Shown here: piece after piece, positions 8,058 to 16,544 of the stretch | Layout of the letters: each line of letters opens with the position of its first letter | Numbering within the stretch: the stretch's first letter is position 1 | NCBI GenBank assembly: GCA_944323165.1 | Contig: CALURK010000012.1 | Coordinates: 1 to 54,835 of the forward strand | Direction of reading: 5' to 3' | Source: Candidatus Gastranaerophilales bacterium | GTDB taxonomy: Bacteria > Cyanobacteriota > Vampirovibrionia > Gastranaerophilales > Gastranaerophilaceae | Length of the DNA: 54,835 nucleotides | Made by a program: the position numbers and the translations under genes | The notes under the pieces: model-generated | Told to the model about the DNA's origin: nothing | Seen by the model: the letters and a program-made list of their open reading frames with translations, nothing else | Databases searched by the model: none

Positions 8058-9653
8058 CTAATCGTCATCATGCTCATATCTTATACGACCTGTTTGATTT
8101 ATTACAATCGGTTCATTTTTTTCTTTTATGTAAGCGCTTGCTAAAACATCCTTATCAAATGGATATTTTTCTATATACAATTCCTCAGGTGCCAAGATAT
8201 TATAATCCGCTCCCGCTGACATCAAAAATTCATCAGTTACGACCTTGTATTTCTTATCCTTTCTCGGATGTTCAATATCAATTTTGTGTTCTTTACCATT
8301 TTTATCTACAAAATTCATATCCACAAGTTCACCATCTTCAGGATCAACTGTATAATTCAAACCTGATACTGCCAATAGTCCTGGTTTTAAGACGGGGGAT
8401 GAGTATGTAGTTTTTATTGCGGTTTTGAAAGCGTCTACTATTACGTTTTCCGGAACCTCTGCCACTACAACATAATCCAAAAACGGAGCCATATCTTTTA
8501 CGTCACGAGAATCGATTTCACCTTCATGGAAGAAATTTCTCACTCCGCTATGGTGCCAGAGTGCTATATCTGAATTAGTTTTTTCGCGCATTATATCGCA
8601 CACAAAATTTGCATGCGGATTTTCTTCCACTAAATTTGCCGGAGGTGGAGGCGCTTGTTTTACATAACCAATTTTTTCCGGAGTACCTAAAATGCTGTCA
8701 AAGACATATTGGTTAATCATATTCTTATGAAATAATCTTGTTTCACCCAAATTATTCTGGGCTTTTGTTATAACTCCATCCTTATCAAAAGTTAGGTTGA
8801 GTTTTCCAAAATAATTTCCATCTCGTCCAGCTTCTGTCAAGATAACAGGTTCGCCAGTTTTAGAATACAGAAGATTTTCACCTTCTTTTATGTCTTTTAA
8901 TAATTCGTGAGTATGTCCGCCAATTATTACGTCAATTCCGTCAACCGCTTGAGCTACCTTCATATCGCGTTTGTGTCCCATATGAGATACCAGAATGACT
9001 TTATTAATTCCTTGTTCTTTAAACTTGTTTACTTCCTCTTGAATAAGTTCAATTGTATCATCTAAATCATCTACAGAACTGTCTTTATAATAGTTTGGAT
9101 GAGTCAATCTCTCCAGCATATCCATTGGAGATGCCCCAATTAAACCAATTTTCTGACCTTTTACATCCACGACAGTAGACTTTTTAATAACACCCTTTAG
9201 ATCTGCACGCCCATATTTCTTGATATCATCATCATCCTGCTCTGAAATTGGCTCTTGCTCATAATTTATAGCCAACATCTCTCCATTCATACGATTTATC
9301 GCATCTATACAGCTCTTTTGATCCATGTCTATTTCGTGGTTTCCAAGAGCAGAAGCCTTTACATCTGCAATATTCAAAAACTTCGTAGTCACCTTATGTA
9401 TTGCATCATTCTTTTCATCACCAATATCATTATCACCTGCCGAAAGCTTTAAATCCCCTTTTATACCTGATAAAATACGCATCATATTGTTTGCCTGACC
9501 GTGTAAGTCATTCACGTAACCTATAGACATTTCAAATGAATCGTTCTCAGGACTACGTTCCAAATTTGAATTATTAGATGGTACTGATACAGAATTGCTC
9601 GTAAAGCGGACATTTTTAATATTAAAATTTAATGGTTGGATATTTAAGTTCAT
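8058..9653 (-). CDS. UshA-like metallophosphatase/5'-nucleotidase, paralogue B
   Basis: The 531-residue paralogue of the adjacent gene has the same metal-site motifs (YVNDLHGQ with D49 and H51, SAGDNDIGD, LGNHEID, SHMGHKRD, GGHTHE). The substrate motif is HHSGVR rather than NNSGTR, so the nucleotide pocket may differ. Long stretches around residues 240-300 are nearly identical to paralogue A, also at the DNA level, pointing to tandem duplication with some gene conversion. It too lacks a signal peptide and begins MNLNIQPLNFNIKNVRFTS. AGAAGG lies about 6 bases before ATG 9653. The two genes are 55 bases apart and probably form one transcript. Confidence 0.88.
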   Translation of the reverse strand: MNLNIQPLNFNIKNVRFTSNSVSVPSNNSNLERSPENDSFEMSIGYVNDLHGQANNMMRILSGIKGDLKLSAGDNDIGDEKNDAIHKVTTKFLNIADVKASALGNHEIDMDQKSCIDAINRMNGEMLAINYEQEPISEQDDDDIKKYGRADLKGVIKKSTVVDVKGQKIGLIGASPMDMLERLTHPNYYKDSSVDDLDDTIELIQEEVNKFKEQGINKVILVSHMGHKRDMKVAQAVDGIDVIIGGHTHELLKDIKEGENLLYSKTGEPVILTEAGRDGNYFGKLNLTFDKDGVITKAQNNLGETRLFHKNMINQYVFDSILGTPEKIGYVKQAPPPPANLVEENPHANFVCDIMREKTNSDIALWHHSGVRNFFHEGEIDSRDVKDMAPFLDYVVVAEVPENVIVDAFKTAIKTTYSSPVLKPGLLAVSGLNYTVDPEDGELVDMNFVDKNGKEHKIDIEHPRKDKKYKVVTDEFLMSAGADYNILAPEELYIEKYPFDKDVLASAYIKEKNEPIVINQTGRIRYEHDDD

Positions 9654-9729
9654 ACAAAACCTTCTATTCTTCTATATGAACTCCTGTAAAAATAAAAATT
9701 GCCAAAAATTTCAGAAAGTTTACAATTAT

Positions 9730-10341
9730 TTACATAGATAGACAAGTTAAAGCCCTTCTTATGACATCCTCTGAATTAGCATTGTCATCAATTGAAGGTA
9801 AAATTTTAGCCAAAGTATCTTCAATTTCTTTTTCTTCGTATCCTAATGATAATAGAACAGCCTGAGTATCATCAAAAGCTTGTGAATGAGGAATTTTTTG
9901 AGAAGAAACTTTTGGAAGCTCTGTCTTTATGAGTTTGTCTTTTAATTCTAAAATAATTTTTTGAGCAAGCTTTGGACCAACCCCCTTGGCACGGGTTAAT
10001 TCCTTAAAATCACCATCTATTACAAGAGAAATTAAATCACAAGCATCAAATTCATTAAGAAGAGCAATAGCCATTTTAGCTCCAACTCCTGATACAGAAA
10101 TAAGGATTTGAAAAATATCACGAGTTTCTTTATTCAAAAATCCGTACAAAGACATGGCATCTTCTCTATGAGTTAGAAGTACATAAATTTTTTGGATATC
10201 AGTCTCACTCACATTCGTACAAATAAAATCTCTCTCAACAACTTCCAAAAGATACCCGACACCGGAAGCTTCTATTGTAATAAAATTGCCCTTAGCAGAC
10301 CTTCTTTTGTCCGAAATGATACCCTTAAAATAATCAAACAT
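9730..10341 (-). CDS. ruvA: Holliday junction branch migration protein RuvA
   Basis: The 203-residue protein begins MFDYFKGIISDK and contains the RuvA helix-hairpin-helix motifs (VSGVGAKMAIALL and AKGVGPKLAQKIILELKDK). Its C-terminal domain III (LSLGYEEKEIEDTL) contacts RuvB. RuvA holds Holliday junctions for RuvB-driven branch migration. The frame stays open upstream to 10545, but that extension is the complement of the tRNA-Ser gene. I therefore start at 10341, where GGAGG lies about 10 bases upstream. ruvB and ruvC are not adjacent. Confidence 0.93.
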   Translation of the reverse strand: MFDYFKGIISDKRRSAKGNFITIEASGVGYLLEVVERDFICTNVSETDIQKIYVLLTHREDAMSLYGFLNKETRDIFQILISVSGVGAKMAIALLNEFDACDLISLVIDGDFKELTRAKGVGPKLAQKIILELKDKLIKTELPKVSSQKIPHSQAFDDTQAVLLSLGYEEKEIEDTLAKILPSIDDNANSEDVIRRALTCLSM

Positions 10342-10439
10342 ACTCCTCAAACCTCCGAATAGATTATACACTAAATAAAGGTACTTTACAAAAAAATATG
10401 TTTTGTGTAATATAGACTTGTTACCAATTAAATACCTTT

Positions 10440-10526
10440 GGAGGAGTGCCAGAGCGGTTGATTGGAGCGGTCTTGAAAACCGTCGTACGTGCGAGCGTAC
10501 CGTGGGTTCGAATCCCACCTCCTCCT
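10440..10526 (+). tRNA. tRNA-Ser (anticodon UGA)
   Basis: A complete class II cloverleaf. Acceptor arms are GGAGGAG (10440-10446) and CTCCTCC (10519-10525). The anticodon loop CTTGAAA gives anticodon TGA. A long variable arm has GTACG/CGTAC pairing. The T arm GTGGG-TTCGAAT-CCCAC lies at 10502-10518. CCA is not encoded. The base after the acceptor stem (discriminator, 10526) reads T, whereas serine tRNAs normally carry G. A terminator follows at once. Confidence 0.93.
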
Positions 10527-10527
10527 T

Positions 10528-10564
10528 ATAAAAACGAGTTGACATCTGTCAGGCTCGTTTTTAT
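10528..10564. terminator. Bidirectional terminator after tRNA-Ser
   Basis: ATAAAAACGAG (10528-10538) pairs with CTCGTTTTTAT (10554-10564), with inner GACA/TGTC pairing. U-rich ends on both strands suit termination of the tRNA on the plus strand and of the broken gene that ends at 10568 on the minus strand. Confidence 0.75.
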
Positions 10565-10567
10565 TTA

Positions 10568-11320
10568 TTATTTTATCTCTGTCCAAAGTTCAACAATTAT
10601 TGCATAAATTTGATTATTTTTATTTGACATATTTTCGGTTGTAATTGTTACAACATTATTGGCTACATTTGAAATAGTGCCATTTTTTATTAAAAATCCA
10701 TCATCAGGATTTAGTTCTTTTGTATATGTAGGAACTTTTTTTACATCCTTATCTTTTGGATTTGTGAAAATATTTGAATCTAAATCTGGAATATTTTTTT
10801 CTGTTTTATAAGGTTTGGAGACCTGAATAATCCTAAAATTAATATTTGCATTATTTGTCATTGGTAATTCAAAAAATACTGTATTAAATGTTCTAGGTTT
10901 AATTTCTGTATCAGGAATTATTAAATGATGATAATTAGAATTTATACTGCTTTTTTCACTAGCCTTCATCAGATAAGTATATTTTTTCTTATTCGCTAAG
11001 ATTTCTTGATAAGTTTTACTATCAATAGTTTGATAAGGACATTTTTGTCCGCATACATAGCCGGGTTGTAAGTTTTTTGAGTTTTTATAAAAATAATAAC
11101 CAAGACCGGATAAAATACCCAACCCTCCAAATGCTGAACCCAAAGCAATAGCTGTTATTACTCCATCACTTAAGCCATCGTTATCATCTTTTTTTGATTT
11201 CCGCCGGGCGTCGTATCTACTCGTATTGAAAATTGATTGTGACTTTCATTATTCGCAGAAAATGCCACATTATTTAAGATAAACAACAAACATATTAATA
11301 ATATTGAAACTTTAGAACAT
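10568..11320 (-). pseudogene. Broken gene for an exported or membrane-anchored protein
   Basis: The intact part (10568 up to about 11188, minus strand) encodes about 205 residues: an acidic Asp/Gly linker, a glycine-rich hydrophobic segment (GSAFGGLGILSGLGYYFY), a CGQKC pair and a beta-rich tail. No ATG or GTG opens this frame. A different minus-strand frame just upstream reads as a signal peptide (SILLICLLFILNNVAFSA, then ANNESHNQF...TTPGGNQKK) and would join the downstream frame if the A7 run at 11189-11195 had eight or five A. The signal-peptide frame itself lacks an in-frame ATG; the ATG at 11318-11320 is out of frame by an indel. Two lesions point to decay, though sequencing error or homopolymer phase variation is possible. 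Function not recognised. Confidence 0.55.
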
Positions 11321-11353
11321 ATAAAAAACGATAATTTAAAATCAAAAATTATA

Positions 11354-11937
11354 ATGGGTTTAAGTTCTGTTAAAGATATAAGCCAAACCTATGGACAACA
11401 AGGTGGTTATACTTTGGCTGCCGAAACCAATTATCATAAAAACAATTATTATCTAAAAGGAGGATTATTTACAACTTCAGCGGACTTTTATCTGGCAGGC
11501 TCAGCAGGAAGCTACTATAACGATAGAACAGGTGCAATGATCGGAGGTGGAATTTCTCAAAAAAATGGCGGAATACATGGGAACTTAAAAAAATATTTTT
11601 CTAACACCGCTAACAGATTTGAAGGCGGATTTATAGACTTTAATGAATACAATTTCGGATTTTATAAAAACTTCGAAAAAGTTGCTGATATAAAATTTAA
11701 TATCAATGGACGTTCTGGAGAAAATTTGATTATATTTATCCAGACTCACATTTTGGCTCACGTGGTATTAATGAAAAAGAAACTAAAGTTCTAAACAGTC
11801 TTATTGAACTTATTACAGGTAAAAGACCAAAAAATGCAAAACAAAATAAAATTCTCATAAGAGATTGGGGTAAGAATTACACCTATGGAGATGCTGCTCC
11901 CCAAAAGGGCGGAATTTACTGTGATTTTAAATTTTAA
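11354..11937 (+). pseudogene. Frameshifted remnant of an unknown Gly/Asn/Tyr-rich protein
   Basis: The first frame (from ATG 11354; open without a start back to 11243) encodes a tyrosine-, asparagine- and glycine-rich beta-type sequence (GGYTLAAETNYHKNNYYLKG). Near 11721-11724 (A4) the sense of the protein moves to another frame. There it continues plausibly for about 70 residues (FDYIYPDSHFGSRGINEKET... to GGIYCDFKF) and stops at 11937. One extra A would restore it. A perfect palindromic terminator follows, so this was once a real transcription unit. It has no Shine-Dalgarno, and its 5' part overlaps the broken minus-strand gene. I do not recognise the family. Confidence 0.55.
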
Positions 11938-11971
11938 ATATTGACCACAATAAATTATCCAAGTTTATATG

Positions 11972-12010
11972 AAATTAGCTGGAATTATAATTCCAGCTAA
12001 TTTCTTTTTT
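11972..12010 (+). terminator. Strong Rho-independent terminator
   Basis: Positions 11972-12003 form a perfect 32-base palindrome (arms begin AAATTAGCTGGAATTA). A run of T follows on the plus strand (12005-12011). It closes the frameshifted plus-strand unit and isolates the next gene. Confidence 0.8.
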
Positions 12011-12072
12011 TAATGACTTCCCTACTTAAAAATATTTTTATATGATAAAATCAGTATATTAAAGGAGGGAAT

Positions 12073-12903
12073 ATGAAAAAATTTATTGCATCATTGTTTA
12101 CTTTACTACTTTTTACAACAACATCCTACGCTGCGACTTGGGTAGCTGCAGATAGGGTGTCCGAAGTCGGAAAAACTCTTATTTCAAAAAACAATTTACC
12201 AGCAAAAACCACATTTAAAGTCGTAGACGGCGAAGCTAACAATGCAAATGTTTCTACTACAAATGTCATCCAGATTTCAAGCACAGATTTATCCTACACA
12301 GGTAATGACAGCGAAGTAGCAGCAGTTATTGCAAATGAAATGGGACATATTATAAATGGAACTTATTCAAAAAATCAAATGAGAAATGCAGCTAAGAATG
12401 CTCTTACCAGCAAATTAAGTTCTGACAACCTAATTACCGCTGCGGCAAACAGCGAATTTTTAGCAAATAAAACTTCTCTTAATGACGAAAAGGATGCTGA
12501 TATAACAGGTGTCGACCTTATGGCAAAGACAAATTACAACCCGCTTGCAATGATAGTTGTAATTACCAAAAGACCGGGAAGCACATTAGAAGCAATTCAA
12601 GGTAAGCCTGCAAATACAGAAAGAGCAATGAATGTATTTGATTACTTATCATACAACTACCCTTCTAGGGTAAAAGCAGGTTATGGCTGCCAAGAATACA
12701 GAGCTTTTTTAGAGTATGCAAACCCTATTGTTGAAGAAAGAAATTCAAGCAAGAAAAAGCTCGAGAAATTCAACAAAGAACAAGAAAAGAATAAGGCAGA
12801 AAGAGCAAAAAATATTTCTCAGTACAAAACAAGTGGAGGACAAAGCGGCTGGGATGCTTCTTATGCTATTCTAAAAACTCTTTCCGAATCCGGCGAAAAA
12901 TAA
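12073..12903 (+). CDS. Secreted M48-like metalloprotease homologue with degenerate zinc motif
   Basis: The 276-residue protein has a clear Sec signal peptide (MKKFIASLFTLLLFTTTSYA) and an M48/Oma1-like core. The segment EVAAVIANEMGHIINGTYSK matches the M48 'HExxH' helix, and DEKDADITGVDLMAKTNYNP matches the third-ligand helix (E139). However, the zinc motif reads N88-E-M-G-H92: the first histidine is replaced by asparagine. A C-terminal Lys/Glu-rich helix follows. It is therefore probably a pseudo-peptidase or binding protein in the cell envelope. A strong AAAGGAGGG site precedes the start, and a bidirectional terminator separates it from argS. Confidence 0.75.
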   Translation: MKKFIASLFTLLLFTTTSYAATWVAADRVSEVGKTLISKNNLPAKTTFKVVDGEANNANVSTTNVIQISSTDLSYTGNDSEVAAVIANEMGHIINGTYSKNQMRNAAKNALTSKLSSDNLITAAANSEFLANKTSLNDEKDADITGVDLMAKTNYNPLAMIVVITKRPGSTLEAIQGKPANTERAMNVFDYLSYNYPSRVKAGYGCQEYRAFLEYANPIVEERNSSKKKLEKFNKEQEKNKAERAKNISQYKTSGGQSGWDASYAILKTLSESGEK

Positions 12904-12921
12904 ATCAATGTTTAGATAAAA

Positions 12922-12968
12922 ATAACAACCCTGAAAGGAATAAACTTCTCCCTTTCAGGGTTTGTTAT
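12922..12968. terminator. Bidirectional terminator between convergent genes
   Basis: Arms at 12922-12938 and 12951-12968 (core AACCCTGAAAGG/CCTTTCAGGGTT type pairing with one bulge) form a stable hairpin with A- and T-rich flanks. It lies between the ends of the M48-like gene (+) and argS (-). Confidence 0.8.
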
Positions 12969-12991
12969 ATCTTAATTTAAAATTTGTATAT

Positions 12992-14713
12992 TTACATTTT
13001 TTCAGGAGCTGAAACTGCAAGAATATCAAGAGCATTCTTGAGTGTAATTTTAATAGCCACCATCAATGCTAATCGTGATTTCATCAAATCCATATCATCA
13101 CAGATTACTCTGTTTGAATTGTAGAAAGAATGAAATTCTGCAGCGAGTTCTTGAACGTATCTGCAAATTGTATAAACTGTTCTGTTTTGTGCAGATAAAG
13201 CTATTACAGACTTAAATTCTTCTAATTTTAAAATTAAAGATTTTGCAGAATCTGCAGTTTTTAAAATGATATTTTTATCAAAATTATTGATTAAATTATC
13301 CAATTCTTCCTTGCTCATAGGAGCCTTTATTTTTTCTCCGTTTTCAGGATTAATTCTGTCATTAACTGCATTTCTAAGAATTGAACAAACTCTTGCATGA
13401 GCGTATTGAACATAGAAAACAGGGTTTTCGTCAGTAGAACGTTTTGCAAGCTCAATATCAAAATCGAGTGTCATATCGATATTTCTCATCTCCATCCAAT
13501 ATCTTGTAGCGTCAATTCCGACTTCTTCAATTAAATCATCGAGAGTAACCATATTTTTACGCTTACCCATACGAACTTCTTCGCCGTTAATAACTAGATT
13601 AACTAATTGTCCCAAAAGAACTTCCAATTTGTTAGGATCATACCCTAAAGCTTCTAAAGATGCTTTAACTCTTGCTACATATCCGTGGTGGTCTGCTCCC
13701 CAGATATTAATTAATCTGTCAAAACCACGTCTAAGCTTATCAACGTGATATGCAATATCTGCAGTAAGATATGTATTAGAGCCGTCAGCCTTCTTAATTA
13801 CTCTATCTTGGTCATCTCCAAATTCGGAAGATTTGAACCACATAGCGCCGTCTTTTTCATATAGCATACCTTTTGCCATAAGTTCTTTATAACTCTCTTC
13901 AACCTTACCTGATTTATGTAAATCAAGCTCGGAATAAAAGTTATCAAAATGTACCCTAAAATCTTGAAGAAGTTTCTTTTGGCATTCTTCCATTTCTCTT
14001 TTGGCAAAATCCGAAAGAGCTTTTACATCAAGTTTATCAGATGTAATTCCAGGATTTTGCTCAATATATTTTTTTGCAACAGGAATCAAGTAATCACCGG
14101 GATAATAATTCTTTCTCTCAACTTCATCTGTCGGAAAATCAACATCTTCGCCAAGTTCCTGTTGAACACGTATTTTAAGAGAATTACCTAATTTTTGGAT
14201 TTGGCTTCCTGCATCGTTAATATAAAATTCTTGATAAACTTCGTGCCCGTAGAATTTTAAAAGATTTGCAAGTGCACTTCCCATAGCAGCCCAGCGCCCG
14301 TGTCCTATGTGAAAAGGACCAGTAGGATTCGCTGAAACATATTCTAACAATATTTTTTCTTTTTCAATCTTTTCAGGGCGACCGTAATTTTCTTTTTTAG
14401 CTAAAATTTCTTCTATGGCATTCGCTAAAAGAGAATTTTCTATCTTAAAATTGATAAACCCACCCACTACTGATACAGAATAATCCTTTTTTGAGAGGTA
14501 TTCAACAATAGTATTTGCAATCATAGGTGGAGCAATTTTTGCAGAACGAGCAAGAGATGATACGTTTACGGCAAAATCTCCAAAATCAGGATTCTTAGGC
14601 TTTTCTACAAGAAGAGAGCCTTTTGTATACTCGCTTGCTTGACCTAATTTGTTATCATTTATTGCTTTTATTATTCCATCTTCTACTTCATTCAAGAAAA
14701 AATCTTTTAACAT
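12992..14713 (-). CDS. argS: Arginyl-tRNA synthetase
   Basis: The 573-residue class I synthetase charges tRNA-Arg. It has the ArgRS N-terminal additional domain, the catalytic motif SANPTGPFHIGHG (HIGH 135-138), the INDAG motif, a MGKRKN segment in place of KMSKS as is usual in ArgRS, and the helical anticodon-binding domain (ARVCSILRNA region). I start at ATG 14713 because GAGG lies about 7 bases upstream; the GTG four codons earlier overlaps that site. Length fits the family (550-590). Confidence 0.95.
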   Translation of the reverse strand: MLKDFFLNEVEDGIIKAINDNKLGQASEYTKGSLLVEKPKNPDFGDFAVNVSSLARSAKIAPPMIANTIVEYLSKKDYSVSVVGGFINFKIENSLLANAIEEILAKKENYGRPEKIEKEKILLEYVSANPTGPFHIGHGRWAAMGSALANLLKFYGHEVYQEFYINDAGSQIQKLGNSLKIRVQQELGEDVDFPTDEVERKNYYPGDYLIPVAKKYIEQNPGITSDKLDVKALSDFAKREMEECQKKLLQDFRVHFDNFYSELDLHKSGKVEESYKELMAKGMLYEKDGAMWFKSSEFGDDQDRVIKKADGSNTYLTADIAYHVDKLRRGFDRLINIWGADHHGYVARVKASLEALGYDPNKLEVLLGQLVNLVINGEEVRMGKRKNMVTLDDLIEEVGIDATRYWMEMRNIDMTLDFDIELAKRSTDENPVFYVQYAHARVCSILRNAVNDRINPENGEKIKAPMSKEELDNLINNFDKNIILKTADSAKSLILKLEEFKSVIALSAQNRTVYTICRYVQELAAEFHSFYNSNRVICDDMDLMKSRLALMVAIKITLKNALDILAVSAPEKM

Positions 14714-14814
14714 ATATATCCTCACTTATTCTATTATTAGTTGAATTATAAAATAAACAGATACAAATGTATACAAATTAAAAGCCTCTATAACATTTCG
14801 GAGAGTAAATAAGC

Positions 14815-16026
14815 CTATTCTTCTATATTTGAAACATCTTTTTCTAAGTTAGAAAGTAGACGGTCAATAGAATCTTTGTTCAAAAGAGCAGATTGTACCG
14901 CTGCATTTACGAGAGTATTAATTTCTTTTTGATTTCTTCTTTGTTTTAGCTGCGGTATTATTCTGTTAATTTGTTTTGCGCTGATAGAACGAGCTTTTGC
15001 TTCAAGAGTAGAATTGTCGTTATAAAAACTATTCTTTAAAGCTTCGGAATTTGTAGCTATGACATTTGTTAATTTTGCAAGCTCAAGTTGATTTTGGGCA
15101 TTTGTAAGATAAAGACAAAAATCTAAAGCTTCTTTTTTATTTTTAGCCCTTAAAGGAATTACGAAATTCATAACAGAAAAATCATTTTGTCCCAAAGGCC
15201 CTTTAATTTGCTCTGTCACATCAGTATTTTGGTAAATGGAAGGTGCATTTTCTTTAATCATAGTAAGAAAATTTGCCCCGCCTTGATAAAATATAATTTT
15301 CCCTGCCATATACTGTTCAAGAGCCTCTCTATGAGTAAATGTTATGCTCTCCTGAGGGATAAGATCTTTTTGGTACAAACCTTTAAACATCTCAAAAACT
15401 TCTTGAGCTCTTGGAAAATCTTCCGGCTCGGAGATACCGTACTTATTTAGGATTTTTACCATTGTATCGTTTTCTGTAATTGTCGGAAGGTATGCGTACG
15501 CTCCGGTATGGGTTTTAACTTTTTCAGAAATAGCAGCCAACTCTTTATAAGTTTTAGGAAGTCTTATAATTCCTGACTTGTTGAATAAATCTTTGTTATA
15601 AATTGTTACTGCGCTTGTTGCATACCAAGGAATTGAGTATAATTTGTCGTTATATTTTAATGCGTTAATAATTTCAGGATTAAATTCGCTTACTGCTTCT
15701 TCGTTGATTTCTTCTAACGTTCCCTTTTGAGCAAGGAGAGCAGAAAAATCCGGGTTAAGGTTGATTAAATCAGGAGGATTGTCGCTCATTACCGCAGCAA
15801 GAGTTCTTTTTTCACCCTCCGAAAAAGGTACATCAATCCAATTTATATGGACATTCGGGTGATCTTTTTCGTAATCACGGATTACTTTATACATGTATCC
15901 TGAAAAATCTCCCATCTGTAAAGTCCAAAAAGTTACAGTCAAAGGCTCGTGCTCTTTTCTTATAGAACAAGCCGTAAGAGTCAGTATAGAAATTATTGTG
16001 AATAAAAATATTAGTGTTTTTTTCAG
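14815..16026 (-). CDS. ABC transporter substrate-binding lipoprotein (sugar type), CTG start
   Basis: The mature part is a family-1 extracellular solute-binding protein (TVTFWTLQMGDFSGYMYKVI; INLNPDFSALLAQKGTLEEI; PWYATSAVTIYNKDLFNKSG), typical of sugar ABC importers. The annotated-style start at 15942 leaves no export signal. Extending the same frame upstream yields a lipoprotein signal peptide with lipobox L-T-A-C20. It begins at a CTG (16026) preceded by GGGAGAGG at 7 bases. No ATG, GTG or TTG is present there, so initiation at CTG (or the preceding ATT) is inferred. No permease or ATPase gene is adjacent, so the transporter partners are elsewhere. Confidence 0.8.
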   Translation of the reverse strand: MKKTLIFLFTIISILTLTACSIRKEHEPLTVTFWTLQMGDFSGYMYKVIRDYEKDHPNVHINWIDVPFSEGEKRTLAAVMSDNPPDLINLNPDFSALLAQKGTLEEINEEAVSEFNPEIINALKYNDKLYSIPWYATSAVTIYNKDLFNKSGIIRLPKTYKELAAISEKVKTHTGAYAYLPTITENDTMVKILNKYGISEPEDFPRAQEVFEMFKGLYQKDLIPQESITFTHREALEQYMAGKIIFYQGGANFLTMIKENAPSIYQNTDVTEQIKGPLGQNDFSVMNFVIPLRAKNKKEALDFCLYLTNAQNQLELAKLTNVIATNSEALKNSFYNDNSTLEAKARSISAKQINRIIPQLKQRRNQKEINTLVNAAVQSALLNKDSIDRLLSNLEKDVSNIEE

Positions 16027-16063
16027 AATAAGACCTCTCCCTCAATTTGCTCAAAATTTTAAG

Positions 16064-16450
16064 CTAACTTTTTATATCTGAGTTTAGATTTAAGTCAATG
16101 TATTTGAAAGTGTTTGTCAAAATTCCCGGAGGGAAATTATAGATATTGTTGCAAGGAGTTATCTTAAGTATTGCATTAGTACTGTCAACGCCGGCAATAG
16201 TTGCAAGATACTGGTTGCGATTTACCGTAAAAACAACGTATCCGTTTGAGGTTTGAACTTCATCTATCAAAAATCGGTTTGCAGATAGGGAAGCAAGAGT
16301 AAGATAGAAAAGTTTTTCTTTATTAACTGCAAAAATCTTTGTACAGTTTTCAAAATTAATATTCTGTGGTGTAGTGCTTGGAGCCTGCTCATTTGCAAAA
16401 ACAAGCGGCAGACCGATTATTAACGATAAGAATACAAAAAACTTTTTCAT
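16064..16450 (-). CDS. Small secreted protein, unknown function
   Basis: This 128-residue protein has a Sec signal peptide (MKKFFVFLSLIIGLPLVFA). The mature domain of about 105 residues has two cysteines (CTKIF and PCNNIY) that could form a disulfide. The pattern of short strands (GYVVFTVNRNQYLATIAGVD) suggests a small beta fold. AGGAGA lies 6 bases before the ATG. It is downstream of the 194-residue membrane protein gene in the same orientation. I do not recognise the family. Confidence 0.7.
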   Translation of the reverse strand: MKKFFVFLSLIIGLPLVFANEQAPSTTPQNINFENCTKIFAVNKEKLFYLTLASLSANRFLIDEVQTSNGYVVFTVNRNQYLATIAGVDSTNAILKITPCNNIYNFPPGILTNTFKYIDLNLNSDIKS

Positions 16451-16544
16451 AACTTTCTCCTATTTTATTTCAGGATAACATATATGAATTTGTTTTAACT
16501 CCTTTGATTACTGTATTATCATGTGAGAAAAAATTTTAAATGTA

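Noticed and set aside
8045..8410. Plus-strand reading frame antisense to nucleotidase B
   Set aside because: It lies wholly against a conserved enzyme gene and has no protein-like composition.
10342..10545. Open frame extending ruvA upstream by 68 codons
   Set aside because: It is the complement of the tRNA-Ser gene plus spacer; RuvA aligns from the ATG at 10341, which has a ribosome site.
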